DNA from: Acanthornis magna
Lineage: Eukaryota; Chordata; Aves; Passeriformes; Acanthizidae
Assembly (NCBI GenBank): GCA_036785705.1
Contig: JAWUZG010000001.1
Location: 8,618,001-8,682,000, forward strand
Direction: 5' to 3'
Length of the DNA stretch: 64,000 nt
Shown here: piece after piece, positions 12,256-24,070 of the stretch
Layout of the letters: every line of letters starts with the position of its first letter
Position numbering within the stretch: position 1 is the stretch's first letter
Position numbers and translations under genes: made by a program
The notes under the pieces: model-generated
What the model saw: only the letters and a program-made list of their open reading frames with translations
Database searches by the model: none
Told to the model about the DNA's origin: nothing

Positions 12256-15058
12256 GAACTCAGGGGTGAGCATGCAGTGCTGGAAAACTGTGTGCTTTGA
12301 CTGAGGTGTGAATTGCTTGTTGACTGTATTCCTTTCTTTGGAATCCTTGCTAGTGTTTAGATTAATTTATCTTTCTGTGGCTGCTCCTGTGAAATACATT
12401 AGCTATTCATAGGCATGGAGATCTATTGGGCAGGAAGGGCACTGAGCGAGAGGAAATTTGCATTAGCCAGTGTGGCTGAGGGTTCATGTAAGCTCTGCAG
12501 CTGAGAATATGACTCTATTTAGTAAGCAAAACATTCCCGAGGCTGCAAAACCTCAGAAATTGGTTGGTATTCTTTGCATTGTGCACACATCTATCCCACT
12601 CTGCTGGAGATACTGAGGCAGTCCTTCCACTAAACAGCAGCTGCCAGCGTAAGAGGTGCTTGGGAGATCCCAAGGACAGCTTAGCTTTAGGTTTAACACA
12701 TAATCAAGGGGAAGAGGACCCACGGAACAAGAATGCCAAAAGGTCACAGAGAGAAAGGCCATTTCATCCCTGCTTTAACAGCTGCCAGCTGCACGGGCAC
12801 GATGAAGAGATGCTCGGTGTCTGGAGATCCGTGTGAAGCTGCACACAGGGCATGGGGTGCTCAGTTAAATGAGTGCTCCTCACCTGAGGCAGCTCTGTAA
12901 TTGCCACTGCCAGTCTGTGGCTGAACAGGTCTGGCTGCCTGCGGACTTAATATTCCCCAGGCTTGTACAGATCTCTTCCTTAATGCTCTCTAATGGATAA
13001 ATGCCAGCACAATGCAGTAGATAAATATGTGCTCCTAGTACTATTGACACTGCAGATCAGGCATTCGTACTTAAGGCTTATTTTCCTCATTTGTTACTTA
13101 CTTAACTAGAGAAAGAAAAGGGAAAAGGTGCAAGAGGCAAAGGGCTTTTTTTGGAGGGATAGCTGCAGTAATAACAAATCAGTCTAGTTATTGAACTGCT
13201 CAGAGCTGTCAGAAGGTAAGAATTTCCTGTTCATTTTTAACAGCAAATGGGAAGACAGTCTATTCCCCCTTCTAGCCTCTTGTTCTTGAGAGAGCTAGTC
13301 CTTTCAGCAGAGAATTTGAGTGATAGAATTCATATAGACTTCAAAAAGAGCAGATGCAGATGCCAATGGCATCATAGAGATGACATCCTCAAGCTGGGGT
13401 GGTCATTGTGTCTATTTAATGGAAAATCGTGCAGCCATCAGACAAACTCTAAGCAGTTGCCTCAATTGCCTTTTCCTACAGGAGGGGTTGCAGTACATAA
13501 CATCCAAAAGCTGTTCAGTGGGTTCATCAGGGATCTAACAAGCAGTTTGCAGAAATAGCATGAGCTTCATTTTAGACAGTTACGGTTTATTTGTTTTTTT
13601 CAAGTTCTAGTTACTGGAGAAAACTGCTTGACTCTTTTAATGACACTAAGTGCATGCGCATAAGCAGTTTTCCTCCCTCACTGCCCTGTACTTTCGTTGC
13701 TGCAGGCAGACAGCTAAGTGGGATATGCAGAAATCCTACAGTCATGTTCTGTGAAGTTCTCACAAAGACAGAATGTTTAAACATTTCACCTCATCACCAT
13801 AATAAGGAAAAAGAGCAGACAAATATGGCTGGGAAGAGCCTGATGTGTACATAAACCCCAGTCTAAAACATTATTGCTTGGTCAGACCTTCTGAGAGCAA
13901 TGACTTCAGCTCAGTATCTCTGGTAACAGCATTCATCACTGCACACAGCTTCTAGCCTGTAGATGAGAATGGGTTTGGATGAATAAATGTTTCTTGCGTT
14001 TAGACCAGATACACCAGAAAAAGTTTGAATTGAATAATTATAGAGCAAACTCTGTAGGCCAACAGAATAACATGAAATAACATGGCTTCAGAAACCCTAC
14101 ATGTTCTTAGTAAAATTTTCAGAATTTTTCTTCTCTCATTAGACAAAATATCAACAAAAATTTGGAGTCCTTCAACTTTGGAGTTTTATTATGGTTCATA
14201 CTGAGCTAAGAAACTTGCTAAAGTTGTGATCTGAGTTTAAAGGGGGAAGGGACACAGATGGCTCCTGTAAAGTTGGTTTTTCTCCAGAAGTTTTGTTTCT
14301 ACACTAACTTTACAAATGTAGCTGGGATTTTATAAATAGGTATCATATGAAATGCAACATGGCCTGTGAAATTGAAGCAGCTCTTGGCCTAACCTCCAAA
14401 AGACTGATTTGGTTTAGCTAAAACTCTGCCAAGTCAGGAGTGGATTTGAAGGCAATTACCAAGCCATATGTTGTCCTTATCTTAGCACAAACAAAACCCT
14501 TTTTTTGTAACACAGCTCCTGCACTGTCACGTGTTCCTTCATGGGACGCAGCCCAGTCTCACACCAGTGGTTGTTTCCCTTTTGACTGTGCCCACCTGTG
14601 CCTGCAGACCCCAGAGCTGGCTGGCTGCACTGCCCTCCTCTCAAACCTGTTTTGGGGCTTGGCAGGCATGGCAGCCTCCACACTCCTCCAGCTCCTGGGC
14701 AAGGTGCCGTGCGAGCCATTGTCCGCGGCACGGGAAAGGGAGGCAGGAAGGTGTGATGGTTAAAGTCAACAACCACTGCCTGTGCCCATACAGGACGAGA
14801 TCCTAGGGTGCAGTTCACATGTCAAGTATTAAAAAATTAAAATTATGGTTGTGGGGGGATACAAACTGACCTATAGCCTGGAATAACCCAACAGGTGAAC
14901 ATGGTTTTGATCCTGTTGTGTGCTGAGCTTTAGGGGCCATATGCTGTTAACATTGGCTAATAAGAGAGACATCATGATAGTTTTATTAATACTTAATGTG
15001 TGGGGCTTTCAGTAAACTGTGGACAAATCTTGGGAAACTGGCAGGGAGTGTGTGTTAT
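12256..15058. other. Spacer with a GC-rich patch; octamer site
   Basis: No gene is recognised. A perfect octamer (ATTTGCAT) lies at 12456-12463 in a 12.40-12.55 kb patch that also has forkhead-like GTAAGCAAAACA and CATTCC strings. Such clustering is suggestive of regulatory DNA, nothing more. A second GC-rich patch occupies about 14.51-14.76 kb and has overlapping open frames of 91-113 codons on both strands with no recognisable domain. Confidence 0.45.
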
Positions 15059-15059
15059 A

Positions 15060-15334
15060 TGGGAAGGAAGGAAAGCAAGGAAAGGAAGGAAGGAGAAGTG
15101 GGAAAAGGGGAGGAGAGAGAGAGAGAAAGAAAGAAAAGAAAGAAAGAAAAAAAAGAAAGAGAAAGAAAGAGAGAAAGAAAGAGAAAGAAAGAAAGAAAGA
15201 AAGAGAAAGAAAGAAAGAAAAAGAAAGAAAAAGAAAAGAAAGAAAGAAAAAGAAAAGAAAGAGAGAAAGTGAGAAAGCAAGAAAGAAAGCAGGAAAGGAA
15301 AGCAAGAAAGAAGAAAGCAAGAAAGAGAATGAAC
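15060..15334. repeat. GAAA/GGAA purine microsatellite
   Basis: The tract is an imperfect (GGAA)n/(GAAA)n repeat. Positions 15100-15269 form an unbroken run of 170 purines on the plus strand; scattered single pyrimidines interrupt the edges. Mirror-symmetric homopurine tracts of this length can adopt triplex (H-DNA) structures and are typically length-polymorphic. All long frames here (up to 142 codons), which read as lysine/glutamate/arginine on one strand and phenylalanine/leucine/serine on the other, are products of the repeat rather than genes. Confidence 0.97.
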
Positions 15335-15339
15335 ATGTA

Positions 15340-16310
15340 CCCTTTCCCTAGGGAATAAATGCAGTATTGTTCTTCTCCACTACTTTGTAAAGCTGAGTTT
15401 TCATTGTTCATTGTTTTGCAAAGAGACACGTGTACTTTCCCTTGAGACCATAAAGAATGCATAAAGTCCCTCATTAAATACACCTTACAAAAAGGTCCAT
15501 ACTACCATGCTACTGCAAGTCCTCAGCAGAAACACTGTGATTTCTGAAGTCTCATGCAAAATTCAAAATTGTATTGAACACAGAAGATTGTTCCACTACA
15601 ATGTATATCTATAAATCAGCCTGTTGAGAATAGGGACACAGGTGCAGAACTTGAAGAACTAGGATTAGCCTTAGCATTGTCCAGATTTTCTGTCTGACCA
15701 CAAATAAGTTCCAGTCTCTAGGTTTTACATTTTTAAATGGGGATGAAGATAGTGCTGAAAGTCCTGTAGGTGCACAGCATCAAGTGACAGAAATGGGCAC
15801 AAATTGGTAGCATCTCTTCTCAATTCCATGTCTGTCCTAACTTACCCATTTTATCCAGCCCTACGCCATCCTATTTGTAAGACCATTCTTCCTTTTCAGA
15901 TGTCTGCATAGATCAGTGCACAGTTTGGTATCAGGAAACATTACATTGTCTTTAGTACTGCAGAAGGTACAATTCCTTTAAAGTTATGGTAGAAGTCCCT
16001 TGGAAAGCCTGTGCCATGACTGCCAAAATGGGATCTTAACATGAAAATAACTAATAATGCCAACTAAATTAATTCCAAATATTGTTTTATATTCTTTGGG
16101 GTTTTTTTAAAATTTTTTTTCTACATTGAGAACTTTGAGAAACAATCTTCAGTATACATTGTGCTACTGATTTTAAAATGAGATGTTTTTTACTATCTGT
16201 ATTAGTTTTCAAAGATTCTAAATAATTTCTGTTTGAAAAGTTTTATCAATTAATCTTGTAATAGGAAAATGCATTATTTGGTCTTCATGCTCTAGATGGA
16301 TCATGATAGC
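15340..16310. other. AT-rich spacer
   Basis: I see no gene, RNA or repeat family in this stretch. It lies between the purine microsatellite and the old CR1 end. Confidence 0.6.
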
Positions 16311-16530
16311 TGCATAGATATTTATAGTTAGGAGGACCAGTCTGATCAAGTAGTCCAACTTTATGCATACCTCTAAACACAGAATTTCACCTGATAATCC
16401 CTAAAGCAGAGAGAATTATTTTTCCATATTATATTAGCAGCATTATTAGCCCTAAGAGCCTCTGGTAGAATTTGAGGATATCTTTCTGAATGGCTTTGCA
16501 TCTTGATTTAAAAACAATTTAAAGATGAGG
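16311..16530 (-). mobile_element. Ancient CR1 3' end (amniote type)
   Basis: The plus strand reads 'catagatatttatagttaggaggacc', 'ctgatcaagtagtccaac', 'cacagaatttcacctgataatccc', 'ggatatctttctgaatgg' and finally 'atcttgatttaaaaac'. These match, in order and spacing, the complement of CR1 3' ends that are abundant in turtles and crocodilians ('catagatatttaaggccagaagggacc', 'gatcatctagtctgacc', 'atagaatttcacccaataattcc', 'catatctttcagaaagacat', 'caatcttgatttaaa'). The copy is in minus orientation, non-coding and heavily diverged, consistent with insertion before or early in bird history. The family comparison is from memory; a repeat search would fix the subfamily. Confidence 0.72.
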
Positions 16531-19500
16531 ATGCATCCCTGGTGCCAGTCCATCCCAGGGCTGGCCATGCAGGCAGCAGAACAGTGGACACGTAGGATAA
16601 TTAGCAGAAAATACAATGGTCCTTTCTCTTCTGTGCCGCATCTTTAAATGGAGGAGCCTCTTCTGGAAGCTGAAAACCAGGCAGAAATATGCCCTTTTTT
16701 CCGTCTCTCTTGCCTGTTTCCTTTCTCTAAAATGACATTAATAGGAAAATGCAATTTTTCCTTGTTCACTGCACTTGAAATGCCAGTTGTGTCACAGCCC
16801 TCTTGCCGCTCCATGCTCTCCACTAAAATCCCTCCCTTGCTCCCTCCCACAGCCCCTGTAAGCCCAGCACAACAGGGGAATGCATCAGGTCATGACAGGG
16901 TCCTCTGCCACTCCCTGGCCTTGCTGCTGTGCAGGGGACCAGCCACAGAAACATTTCTGTGCACTGCTGATGCTGCTAGGCCACATCTGGAGTGCCATTG
17001 GGAGCGTGTGACCCCCGGGGCCAGGCTGGGGGCACCTCACAGGCAGAGGTTTGCTCAGTGGCAGATGATGAGCTAACTAAGCTGCAGTGATGCTAAACTA
17101 GACTTTAGGGCATTTAAAGCAAAGAAGTAAGGTGTCACCCAGTCCTGCTTGGGGGAGGGGAGAAAAACATCTTTAAATGATCCCAGATTAGCAAAAGAAA
17201 TTGCCGAATTAAAAGTGTGGCTTTAAAATGCCACTTTTGTGTTTGCCTGTGTTGCAGGCAGGAAGCTGCATCCTGCTCTCCCATCCATTTTATAGTACAG
17301 TAATGCCATTGACTTTGCTGTAGTTTTTCCTGATTTACACTCATCTGAGATAAACACAAAGCCCAGTGTCTTTCCGAGCCATCCATCTTTGTTCATGGAG
17401 AAGTACTAGTGAGAGAAACAGCTCAGCCATGCGTAAGGGGAAGTCATAATCTGACTGTACGATCTGCAGTAGCACATTGTATTATTAGCTCCTGAGTACT
17501 CTGGTTTATAGCACAAATGGACTGAAACATGCCTTTTTCCCCAGTTTTGGAGAAACTATTTATAACGCAGATCCCACCACGTCAATAATCTAGCATATTA
17601 GTTTTTCTATTTTGTTCTTATTTTCACTGTATGGAAACTTGTGCTGCCCTGGTGTATTTTCTGCAGTCAATCTGAGCTTGCTAAAATTGGAAAATACATT
17701 CCAAAGATCTGAAGCTCTCCTTCCAGAGACCTTGATCTTTATTCCTTTCCCAAGATCCTAAGGTAAATTATAGCCTTTACTGCCTGCAAGACCTGCTGTG
17801 TAAGTTGTGAGCTCTTTAAGACCAGCATTTGGTTTTAGTGAATCACATTTTCTTCTTTGCTGTGTTTCTTTTGCTTCCGTTTGCAAACACAGGAGGGATG
17901 TAAAATTATACATTGTCTATATGTGCTGTTCTAAAATGATGCTTGTTTAGGACACACTCAAAAATAATGTTTTTTTCTGCTGTACACAGTGAGTGTACAG
18001 AGCTGCACAAACAAAAAACTGAGATTACAATACTGTAGATTTCTTATTTAGTATGCTAGTGTACTTTGGTGGTGATTGCATAATGAGCTGGAAAAGATAT
18101 CACATATTATTTTAATTCAAATGATTTTCTGTTCATTCACCCTGAGAAAAGGTAGAAAAGTAGGAATATTTCAGTGTCCTTTGAAAAGCTTTAGATTATT
18201 ATTTTCTTTACATGGACATTTCAGATTAAAGGGGATGATCTGCATATTGTGCACTATAATTGCACAGCCTTTCCTAGTTCCTGGAATCAGGATTTTCTCA
18301 GATTGCTCCACTCTTGCTGCAGAGGGCAAAGTCAAAGCAGTGTTGAACACATATTTTCTCATGGAATGCTGATCTGTGTGATGTATCCTCCCACTGTGTT
18401 CCTTTTCATGTTGTCCTTTTCCTCACGTGTAGTCACGTAGGATTCATAATTGAGAGTACTCCAAGGCAGTGACTTCTTCGCTTGTCCTATCCACGCTTTG
18501 GTGGAGTTCTTCTACATTTCATCATATCCATAGTGAAATACATGTAGCTGTATAGAAAGTAAATGAGAGAGTAACTTTAATTTAGATAGGTAATTTATCC
18601 TTATACACTTGTTTTGCATTTCCCTCTCTGAAGGAAATGTCATGCCAGTGCTTGTAGCAGTTTTGTTGGAAGGCTCTACTAATGGCAGTGGTATGCACCG
18701 TCTGACTAATTGATCTGTGTTATGGATTTAAAGGTTGCAACACTACAATGTCAGCTCAGTTTTCATAGAGTTATTCCTTTCGTCAAGAACCTTTGGGAAT
18801 ATCTGTAACTTTTGGGACTTGCTTTGTAATTATTTTCTGTTGCAAAATACAGCTCAAGCTATATACCTGGTAAACTGAGCAGAATAAAGCCTCAAAGTAG
18901 GTAACACTGCAGTGAAATACAGGGTACAGCTCACCTTCCATGTTATTATTGGAGATGTTAATTTATACTGTACACATTTTTATTTTCAGAAATTTCCTTT
19001 CTTAAAAAAAAATCTGAAGTAAAACATACTGAAACATTCTGACTATTCAGTAATAGATATTTCATATTAAATAACAGTAGTCCTTCCTGAATGAACCCCT
19101 GATTTTTTACATGTACTGAATTGCTTCAGATTCTGCAGTTGGAAATGATCAGAATCCTAGAAAAATGTGAATATGGGCTAAGATGCCTTTGTTTAAGTGC
19201 TTACTTTTGAAAAATGTGGCCACCAGGTAATGTGGTACAGAGAGCGTATCAGCATTGTTGTATTTCTTTTATTGGCTTTAGATCAGGCTCTACATATCTC
19301 TTTATGTGCCTGTGCTGGTGTGTTGTGATGGTAAGGCTAATTATAATAATAGATGCAATAGTGACTTTTCAGCACCAGATGGATTTTTCAGTAACTTATT
19401 GAGGTCACTAATTCCTTTCATGCAGGCTATGAATAGAAGTGATTTTCCAGCACTAACCTAGAAGAAAAATAGTCTGTGATCTGTTATCAATTCATAAATC

Positions 19501-22500
19501 TATGTCTCCTAGTTCTCACAAAGTGACTGATAGTCTATTAGAAAAAATAAATGTAAAAAGTGCTGTACTGCATACAGAATCAAAGGTGTAGGTTATATTT
19601 ATACTTCATAATAGCACATTCTGTACACTAAAAGTAGTACTAATGATTCCCCTGTTATAATTTCCAGCTGCAGAAACTGCAAAGATACGTGTTTTATTTA
19701 AAACATGCTCTGCACAGAAGAAGACTCTAATCAGAGTGCATTCGCCTTTTAAAAACCAAAATTAGTGGTAGTACAGACTTCTGAAATATGCAATTCTCCC
19801 GAAAGCTTCTCCGATGGTTCAGTGCCAGCCTGTAGCTCATTTTGGTGCAGCTGGAGCTGGCTGTGTCTGTTTGAGTAGGTGCTGCTGGGGGGGTGCTAGA
19901 GGACAGGAGTGCATGTGCATGACTTTGGCATGTGTGTGACAGTCAGTGTTTGGTTTCCTAAAGGGACCAGAAGCAGTATGACATGAGGATTTCAGATAAA
20001 AACAAACGCCTGTGTGTCACAGCCAGTGGGACTATTCCTGGAAGCACAACCTCAAGATGTAGGAGAAGTAACTGGCAGGGTACCTGTTTGACACCTGCAC
20101 CTTGGCTACATTTTCTGTGCTCTACACTTTTCAGGGAGAAATCTGAAGATACTTGAGAGGAGATGTATTTCCTGTGCCATGGTGGTAATGACTGACTGGG
20201 CAGAGCATTCCAAACCGAAGGACATTATGGCAAAGAAAAGGTCTTCCTTGTAAATGTAGGCAAGTGTGACCATAGCTGTTTGATTTCAGAGATTTCACTG
20301 GAAGCTACCTTAGAAGAGTAAAAAGTGAGAGAAATTTTAAAAAAGCATTAGGAAGCATATCTTTAATCTTTCTTCAGAGGATTCTCTAGAGTCTGCTAAA
20401 GGTCAGATTTTATCTATGGGAAGGGACGTTGTCCTTCCTCCCTGTGCAGTCTGGTGACCATTGTTCTTAAGTCACTACTGTCTGTGACTAAAGGCAAGAA
20501 TGAAGAGCCTTTTAGTAATATTACTGCTTTTAATATAAGTAGCACTGTATAAACAGGGAATACAGGCGGTCAGCATGTGCCTAAACTGCCTTTTGAAGGG
20601 CATATTAAGACTGTGGTTAAAACTGGTTTTGCTGTCCATCCAGACAGCCAGGTAGATCCTTGATACAGTTACAGATTATCCTGGAAAAAAAATGTGCTTG
20701 GGCATCACCAGCAGGGAAATGTGGCAGCAGGACACTATTTAGGTGGCTTAGTACGTGTAGTCAGAGCACAGTGCCATATGCAGGTGGAGCAGTAAATGAC
20801 ATTGCAGTCCTCTTGTCTTTCTCTTCATGCAGGTTCTTGAAAGTTCAGGTAATAAAGACTCAATATATTCACTGAATGACACTTTAAATGCTAGTTTTAA
20901 AAGGCAACTTGTGCTTTTTAATATAAAGAAACCAAGGACAATTCATGTTCGCTAAGAAATAAATCTAAAATTCAGATTTAACATTTGCAATGCACATATT
21001 ATTGTACTGCTTGTCTTCTGAACAAAGTCATAATTTCTTTTTACTGAGACACTAAAAATAGCTGTGGCTCTAATGTATGTCATGAGTCATAAATCAATAA
21101 GAATGTTCTGCAAGACAGTATATTGATTTAGTGCAATTAAAGTAAAACATCTATTTTGGACTTCTTGGGTGCGTGAAAAGGGTAGTGCTTTTGTCAGTGG
21201 ATTGTCGTTGGATAAAAGGTTTGTTCCATTCTAGGCTGGTATTATTAAAGAAGGACATCTGTTATTTTACATGTTTGGCTATCTTAGGAAATAGGATGAT
21301 TTGGTTAAGAGAAAGACTCTAAGGAGAAGTGTTTAGGCACTGAAGAGAAGTGTTTACTCAAACACATAATAACACATTCTTCATTTAAAATGCAAACATA
21401 ACAATTTTCAAGGTTCATGGCATCAGTGATAAAAGTATTACCTGAGTAGTATTTACAAAATCAATGTACAATTGAAATGTGACACCACAGATGAGTTTGG
21501 AAATGTATAAATCTGACTTCTTCTTTTCAAAAAAGTGAGAGGAGCCACTGACACCATGTGGAAAACTTGGAAAATGCCTGTTACAAAATAATTTCCAACT
21601 TGGTAGCCTGTTATATCTTTGTTTCTGACTCATCCACTGTTAATAAGACAGAGTGAAGGAGGAATGGTTTTCCATCACACTGCAGTCTTTTAAAGGTGAA
21701 AATGCTGTTCCTTGTGCTTAAGGCCACGTCCATCACAAAAACCCATGGAGTAGGGATGACTGAGTTGGATTAAAAGAATTCATGTCAACAAAGTCGTGCT
21801 GTGTGGTTCGCAAACCTGAGAGTCGGGGGGGCTGTTAAGAGCAGAATGCACAGGGCTTTGAGGGTAAAGGTGGGTGGAGTGTGTCTGCATGCATTATATG
21901 TCTGATCATAATAGCTGCCATGTCTCTTTGTGAGCCAGGCTCAGCGTAGGGCCAAAACTCTGTAAATACAGACAAAAATGTTCCTTATCTTTTGGGGACT
22001 GGGGAAAAAAAACATTAGTATTATCTTCTTTCTCAATATATATTTTTCTGTCTGACGATAATGCTTCTGAGAATAAATCTTCCTCCTCACCAAATTTCGT
22101 AGCAATATTTAGACCATCACATTACGTAAAACAGGATTTGGTATTACCTTCAGAAAGATAATATTATCAGATGAGAAATGAACTACAGGCAAGCTACAGG
22201 AGAGAAAAACACTCCTTCAGAATTAAATCTTTTTCATTCAATATTCCTAGAGATAAAAATGGAGAGGCAAGAAGCATAGACAGACAGAGAAAATGACTCA
22301 GACATTGTTTTCTCTAAACAGAATGATTTTGAAAGCACAGAAACACTATCAGCTTTCTAATGGTACAGTTTCTCAAGGAAGATATTCAACATAGCCATCA
22401 TTAATGAAACTTTTGTTCCTTCTCTTTCTGAAGGATAAGTTTAACAGAATTATGATGTATCATTCCTATTTGTGGCAAAAACATCTGAATGGATTTTTGA

Positions 22501-24070
22501 AAGATTTGTTAAGACACTCAATTCAGCTGCAAAAGAAAAGCTGTATTAAGAATTCTTTGACTTCATTCAACTTTTTCTTTGGTGAAGTGCTTCTGTTTTG
22601 TTCTGGTGTGCATGGTGTGTGCTTTAAAATTAGGTTTTCACTAATTTTCTATGTAATTATTTAAATTGTCTGTTTTCGTTATTGAACTCATTCATAATTA
22701 AGTGAGACCCATTGGGGTCTTCTACAGTGCTGTCGTTAGTAAGTCTGGATTGTTGGATCCCTTTTGTGCAAGTAATTGCTCATTACATTTCTATGGTGTC
22801 CTATGTTTTATTTACAATTATTATTGTTGTTATTATTATTAATAATCATTTCCTTGAAGAAAGTATGTAATTAATAAAATATATTATGAAGCACCAAATA
22901 TTCTCAGAGATGTATTGGCCCATTCTCATAATTTCCAGTTAATTTTTCAATAAATTTTTGTTCCTATAGGAAATCTATATGTTACATCACAGCATAATTT
23001 AAATGAAAATGCTAATTAGTGAAGGAACCTGATAACTTTTATGAAGAAAAACTGAGAAATAAATTTGATGTTTAGGTCAACAATTGATGTTAGGTCAACA
23101 GGTAGGCCAGCACAGCCTAATGATGAAAAGTGGTTATGCACTTAAAATATGCAATCACACATTGAATAATGGCACACAGATGTTCAATATCTTATGTGAG
23201 ATGATTCAACATCTCTGTCTAGACTTAAGGTCTAATCAGTCTCAATGATTTTGGATTTTCTGCTGTTCAGTTTATCTTCTGCTTATTTAAAATGTGTTCT
23301 ATCAGTCTGTTTGTGCTCAGGTGCATGTAGCATAAAATCATAGTAGTCTCAATAAGCCTGTGATTGAAGGAGCTGTATAATAAAATAGTGTCTTGGTTTT
23401 TAGAGTGTGTTTTTGTGTAGCAGCAATAAAAGTACTGATGGAATCATCTTACAACATTGTGACATTCACACTATTTTCAGTGGTCGTGTTTTGTTCCCAT
23501 TTGAGCTTCAGTCTTCCAAGTGATGGTTATTTGGAAGGACACTTACACCTAATCAGATCCCTATTTAAAGACTTAAGAAGTCCTCACAGGTCCAGAAACC
23601 TTTCCAGTTGTGGGCAAATGCAGGTGTTGTTGAACAAATCCAGGACTTAAATGAACACCAATAATTTTTATTGTATTTACTTTAACAATCTGAGAATTTT
23701 CTAACTGCATATATTTGTGGCACCTGGAGTTGAGGACATTAAAGAGGAGATTGTCTTCATTTTGCTGCACACAATTATTATGTATAATTGTTTTGGTACA
23801 TTGTCTAGTCTACATTACCTGTCTTTAGTAAGCTGTTTTTCAAGAATATTACATATTGCTGACCATCTGATCTTCAAAACATCACCTACTTTTCATTTTT
23901 CCAATAGGTTTTAGCTTACATGTTGTATTTATAGCTCTGTTAAAAGACAACTTCACAATAAATTGGAAAATGATACTGCAGTCGTTATCGAGTCCTTGTG
24001 ACATTAGAAGCATTTCCTCCATAACCTCTAAGATATGGAAATTCTAACGACCTAGATAAGCACTCCAGTA
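16531..24070. other. Long AT-rich spacer, small patterns only
   Basis: No gene or RNA is recognised. A GC-richer patch at about 16.84-17.05 kb carries a 142-codon open frame (16648-17076) without a recognisable domain. An 8-bp perfect inverted repeat with a 5-base loop (CTGTACAC/GTGTACAG) lies at 17980-18000. An interrupted ATT/GTT repeat occupies 22817-22840. A short duplicated 'aggtcaaca' motif sits near 23.07-23.10 kb. Confidence 0.55.

Noticed and set aside
11707..12304. Frames of 73 and 172 codons on the plus strand
   Set aside because: They are antisense readings of the minus-strand CR1 3' end and do not match any protein.
14993..15483. Several open frames of 90-142 codons on both strands
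   Set aside because: They read straight through the GAAA purine tract and consist of lysine/glutamate/arginine or phenylalanine/leucine/serine runs; they reflect the microsatellite.
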